8,471 bases of DNA from Thermogladius sp. (GTDB taxonomy: Archaea > Thermoproteota > Thermoprotei_A > Sulfolobales > Desulfurococcaceae): contig WYEE01000081.1 in NCBI GenBank assembly GCA_009904025.1, positions 1 through 8,471 on the forward strand, in the 5' to 3' direction. Of this stretch, positions 6,246-8,471 are shown piece by piece (position 1 is the first letter of the stretch; each line of letters opens with the position of its first letter). Under the pieces are notes generated by a model. It was given only the letters and a program-made list of their open reading frames with translations. It made no database searches and had not been told where the DNA came from. The position numbers were made by a program, and so were the translations under genes.

Positions 6246-6400
6246 GAGGCTTTAAGTGGGTTTACTTCTTCAATATAAATTCTGGTGGGGGAACAGGAAT
6301 CAAGCCCTAGGAGAAGTACCTTAAGCGCCTTTTCAGGGTCCTCTACAACTACGTCTAGGCATCCAACGATCTTTATCCTTAAAGGCACTTTAACACCCAT
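6242..6400 (-). CDS. Probable small protein of 52 residues, unknown
   Basis: I do not recognise a family. The frame is open to GTG at 6424 (60 residues), but ATG at 6400 is preferred because a TATA-like box at 6426-6436 would place initiation at about 6405, giving a nearly leaderless mRNA. The predicted fold is beta-alpha-beta: strand VPLRIKIVGCLDVVVE, helix DPEKALKVLLLGLDSC, strand TRIYIEEV. Alternation of hydrophobic and charged residues and crenarchaeal-like codons (AGG, ATA, CTT) argue for a real gene, and it occupies the otherwise empty 223-base gap 6246-6468. Its TAG stop overlaps the stop of the hydrolase gene by 4 bases. Two cysteines (Cys18 and Cys44 from the ATG) have no metal-motif context. 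Being short, it could still be spurious. Confidence 0.5.
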   Translation of the reverse strand: MGVKVPLRIKIVGCLDVVVEDPEKALKVLLLGLDSCSPTRIYIEEVNPLKAS

Positions 6401-6425
6401 TTCTAACACGCATAAAATCCACACT

Positions 6426-6436
6426 GTAAATATAGT
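6426..6436. promoter_or_regulatory. Possible bidirectional TATA region
   Basis: The AT box GTAAATATAGT lies between the small minus-strand gene and the zinc-protein gene. Read on the plus strand it would give initiation near 6455, about 14 bases before the ATG at 6469; read on the minus strand it would give initiation near 6405, about 5 bases before the ATG at 6400. It may therefore serve both genes. A second AT box (TAAATAT, 6450-6456) is too close to the plus-strand start to act as its TATA box. Confidence 0.4.
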
Positions 6437-6468
6437 TTGCGGGCCAAAGTAAATATGGCTGGGATCAG

Positions 6469-6777
6469 ATGAGCGAGAATTCTTCTCTATGCGAAATATG
6501 TGGCTTAAACCCCGCCGTAGTGAAATGTCCAGTGTGCGGTAGATTTGTGTGCGAGGATGACTTCGACTATGAGAAAAACATGTGCCTTGTGTGTTCTAAT
6601 ACCAGGTGCGAGATCTGCGGGAAGAAGCCTAGTATAGGGTATTGCAGGGTATGTGGCAGAGTTGGCTGCGAGGATTGCTTGATAGAGGAGACACCTGTAT
6701 CATATGTCTGCCGCGAATGCGCGGGTAAAATTGGATTAGAGCTTAACGCTAAGAAATTAAGATACAAGCTTAGATGA
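6469..6777 (+). CDS. Small cysteine-rich zinc-binding protein with duplicated module
   Basis: The 102-residue protein contains 15 cysteines in two similar modules with a 39-residue period. Module 1 has CEIC (8, 11), CPVC (20, 23), Cys28 and CLVC (39, 42); module 2 has CEIC (47, 50), CRVC (59, 62), CEDC (67, 70) and CREC (81, 84). Each module can hold two zinc ions in a cross-brace or B-box/zinc-ribbon-like arrangement. In module 1 the position matching Cys70 is Asp31 (CEDD instead of CEDC), which may be an alternative ligand. The tail from about residue 86 (KIGLELNAKKLRYKLR) is basic and could bind nucleic acid. The function is unknown; such proteins often act in protein or RNA contacts. The start is ATG at 6469, with no strong Shine-Dalgarno site. 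It is followed after 9 bases by the HypE-like gene and is likely in one operon with it. Confidence 0.87.
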   Translation: MSENSSLCEICGLNPAVVKCPVCGRFVCEDDFDYEKNMCLVCSNTRCEICGKKPSIGYCRVCGRVGCEDCLIEETPVSYVCRECAGKIGLELNAKKLRYKLR

Positions 6778-6786
6778 GAATTACTG

Positions 6787-7800
6787 GTGTCAGATTTGTC
6801 GAAAACAACGAGTGGAAAACTTCCATGGAGCGTGTTGGGCAGGCTTATAGAGGAAATGCCCGTGAAAGACGTGGACCTAGTCGTGGGCCCTAAACAGGGG
6901 GAGGATGCCGCGGTTATAAGGTTCAAAGATGGGTTCCTTGTAGTTCACAGCGATCCGATCACGACAGCCAAATGGAGGATAGGCTGGTATGCTATTCACG
7001 TGGCCGCCAACGACATCGCAGTGAGAGGGGTTCAGCCGAGATTCTTCATACCAGTTGTTCTTCTACCTCCTGGTATGGGTATGAGCGATGTTGAAGAGAT
7101 TTTCAGAGACATGGGGGAGGCTGCTCGCGAGGTCTCCGGTGTTGTTGTGGGAGGGCACACGGAGGTTACACCCTACCTTCAAAGACCCATAATCTCGGTT
7201 ACCGCAATAGGGTACTCAACTGGTAGATTCATCTCCACCTCCGGCGCTGAGCCTGGTGACTACATAGTGGTGGTGGGTAGAGTTGGAGGTGAGGGTGCGA
7301 GTCTTATAGCCTGGGATTTCAGTGAGGAGCTTGCTCGTAGAGGTGTCAGCGAAAGCCTGATTAAGAAGGCTAGGAGTTTTATCAGGGAGATAAGCATTGT
7401 CAAAACAGCGCTCTCAATAGCACCCTTCGTCAACTCTATGCATGATGCAACCGAAGGCGGGCTTGTGCAGGCTTTAAGAGAGTTGTCTGTTGCCAGCCGT
7501 GTTAATGTTACAGTGGATCTAGGCATGGTGGGTGTTGACGAGACTGTGACCACGATAGCTGAGGCGATGGGCTTAAACCCGTTTAAACTTCTTAGTAGTG
7601 GTTGCTTCGTTGCAACAGTCCCGCCCGCCAAGATACGGGATGTGGAGGAAATTCTGGCCGGTCGTGGAGTAATGTACAGTATAGCTGGGAGAGTAGACGC
7701 TTACAGCGATAACCCTGTCCTCGAGCTCAGGTTTAGAGGTAGTCCCGTGGAGAGAGTTGACAAAGACGTGGTTGATGAGATTTATAAGCTGTTCGAGTAA
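6787..7800 (+). CDS. AIR synthase-related protein, HypE-like (PurM superfamily)
   Basis: The 337-residue protein has the length and two-domain layout of HypE/ThiL/SelD/PurM ATP-binding enzymes. The N-terminal domain shows GEDAAVI (38-44), the HSDPIT loop (54-59), VAANDIAVRG (72-81) and GGHTEV (122-127). The C-terminal domain shows GDYIVVVGRVGGEG (157-170), HDATEGGL (219-226), close to the DPTRGG loop of HypE and SelD, and LLSSGCFVATV (268-278). True HypE ends in a conserved PRIC-like tail whose cysteine carries the carbamoyl/cyano group for NiFe-hydrogenase; here the protein ends KLFE with no cysteine, so classical HypE chemistry is unlikely. It is probably an ATP-dependent enzyme with an unknown substrate. 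ThiL is less likely because its DxSDGL-type motif is replaced. The start is GTG at 6787, 9 bases after the zinc-protein stop, with no strong ribosome site; TTG at 6796 is an alternative. Confidence 0.88.
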   Translation: MSDLSKTTSGKLPWSVLGRLIEEMPVKDVDLVVGPKQGEDAAVIRFKDGFLVVHSDPITTAKWRIGWYAIHVAANDIAVRGVQPRFFIPVVLLPPGMGMSDVEEIFRDMGEAAREVSGVVVGGHTEVTPYLQRPIISVTAIGYSTGRFISTSGAEPGDYIVVVGRVGGEGASLIAWDFSEELARRGVSESLIKKARSFIREISIVKTALSIAPFVNSMHDATEGGLVQALRELSVASRVNVTVDLGMVGVDETVTTIAEAMGLNPFKLLSSGCFVATVPPAKIRDVEEILAGRGVMYSIAGRVDAYSDNPVLELRFRGSPVERVDKDVVDEIYKLFE

Positions 7801-7814
7801 TTACGTGGCTTAGA

Positions 7815-8345
7815 GTGAACACTATGGCCCAACTCCAGCGCTTATTCGATCAATCAATTAAACTCCTGGACACTATTCTCCAGCGGATAGACTCCAACGT
7901 GCTATCGAGGTCTAAGGAGCTAGATGCCAGAGAAATCTCTATAGCCTCAAGCATCTTCAACTCACTCAGCGAATTTAAGGAATTCCTTAACGTGATAAAG
8001 AATAAGGTTGGTGGGATAGGAGAGGACAAAAATATTGTTGTCCTTGCTGAAAACACGTATCTGACATTACACGACAATAAGTTTACAATATTGAAGATTA
8101 AACCTAGGCAGACACTAATCTCATTTGATGCCGGCTCGTCAAGCCTAATAGTAAGGGCCCGGGGAAGCAGTATGCTAATATCTCCTGAAGTAGTCTCAGT
8201 CAAATTCAGGGTAGGCGAGCTGAAATTTGATCCTGCTTCAATAGGCGAGTATGGGAGTAAGTTCGATGAGTTGAAAGTAGCTGGGAGGATTATTCAGAAT
8301 AGTGTTTCAGACTGTATAAGCGTTCTAAGTCAAAAAATCAAGTGA
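7815..8345 (+). CDS. Unrecognised 176-residue helical and beta protein
   Basis: I do not recognise a family. Residues 1-66 form helices, probably a hairpin or coiled coil (QLQRLFDQSIKLLDTILQRI, then ASSIFNSLSEFKEFLNVIKN). After a glycine-rich turn (VGGIGE) residues 73-140 alternate as beta strands (KNIVVLAENTYLTL, FTILKIKPRQTLISF, SSSLIVRARG, VVSVKFRVGELKF). A last helix spans about 150-175 (DELKVAGRIIQNSVSDCISVLS). There is no signal peptide or membrane segment. The start is either GTG at 7815 or ATG at 7824 (VNTM or M); neither has a good Shine-Dalgarno site. It lies 14 bases after the HypE-like stop, so it is probably the third gene of that transcript and may be a partner protein, though this is inference only. 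It ends 13 bases before a convergent gene. Confidence 0.8.
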   Translation: MNTMAQLQRLFDQSIKLLDTILQRIDSNVLSRSKELDAREISIASSIFNSLSEFKEFLNVIKNKVGGIGEDKNIVVLAENTYLTLHDNKFTILKIKPRQTLISFDAGSSSLIVRARGSSMLISPEVVSVKFRVGELKFDPASIGEYGSKFDELKVAGRIIQNSVSDCISVLSQKIK

Positions 8346-8358
8346 TTGCGACTTAACT

Positions 8359-8471
8359 TTAGGAAGAAGCCTTCCCCTGCTCTGGTTCCGGCGTGGCAAT
8401 TGATTTGGGTAGTTCAGCAAACCTCTCCTTCACTTTCTGCTCAGCTATAATTCTAGCCTCCTCGAATATTT
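8359..8471 (-). CDS. C-terminal tail of a minus-strand protein (5' end outside window)
   Basis: Reading the minus strand from the window edge gives an open frame of 36 residues ending in TAA at 8359-8361. The visible part begins IFEEARIIAEQKVKERFAEL, a charged amphipathic helix, and ends in a Pro/Glu/Ser-rich disordered tail (PKSIATPEPEQGKASS). The gene continues beyond 8471. Such tails occur in ribosomal, chaperone and transcription proteins, but I cannot assign a family. The helix periodicity and the neat convergent ending 13 bases from the neighbouring stop support it as a real gene end. Confidence 0.6.
   Translation of the reverse strand, partial: IFEEARIIAEQKVKERFAELPKSIATPEPEQGKASS

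Noticed and set aside
6567..6926. Minus-strand frame of 119 codons across the zinc-protein and HypE-like genes
   Set aside because: It spans the junction of two supported genes on the other strand and shows no family pattern.
7260..8203. Two long minus-strand frames (123 and 117 codons) opposite the HypE-like and last plus-strand genes
   Set aside because: Both are antisense shadows; the opposite strand has motif support in one case and good secondary-structure patterning in the other.
1..8471. CRISPR array, insertion sequence, tRNA or rRNA
   Set aside because: I saw no regularly spaced repeats, transposase motifs, terminal inverted repeats or cloverleaf-type sequence on either strand.

Overview
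The window looks like a stretch of a hyperthermophilic crenarchaeal chromosome, most likely Desulfurococcales-like. The reasons are short TTTAA/TATA-type boxes 20-35 bases ahead of starts, very short or absent leaders, GGTGA-type Shine-Dalgarno sites, frequent GTG and TTG starts, AGG/AGA and ATA-rich codon use, and archaeal-type protein families. The placement is an inference from style; no rRNA or other phylogenetic marker is present.

Layout. (1) 1-1283, plus: the end of sucC followed by a complete sucD, start and stop overlapping, encoding ADP/GDP-forming succinyl-CoA synthetase. (2) 1333-2338, plus: an unrecognised 138-residue protein, then family I inorganic pyrophosphatase, each with its own promoter-like box. 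(3) 2339-2472: a 134-base convergent gap. (4) 2473-5319, minus: a compact three-gene cluster read in the order ribbon-helix-helix/coiled-coil protein, metallo-beta-lactamase/beta-CASP-like nuclease, GT4 glycosyltransferase, with gaps of only 5 and 4 bases. (5) 5320-5399: a divergent promoter region. (6) 5400-6245, plus: a TatD-like TIM-barrel metal-dependent hydrolase. (7) 6242-6400, minus: a probable small protein of about 52 residues whose end overlaps the hydrolase stop. (8) 6469-8345, plus: a cluster of a duplicated zinc-ribbon-like protein, a HypE-like AIR-synthase/PurM-fold protein lacking the HypE C-terminal cysteine, and an unrecognised helical/beta protein. (9) 8359-8471, minus: the C-terminal tail of a further gene that runs off the window.

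Functionally, sucCD is central carbon metabolism (oxidative TCA, or succinate activation in an autotrophic cycle) and pyrophosphatase removes PPi from biosynthesis. The minus cluster joins a putative DNA-binding protein to a putative nuclease and a glycosyltransferase; this mix has no obvious single pathway and is the most puzzling grouping here. The zinc protein/HypE-like/unknown cluster is the second candidate for an undescribed functional unit. I see no mobile element, CRISPR array, tRNA or rRNA. Nothing in the window proves a novel system.
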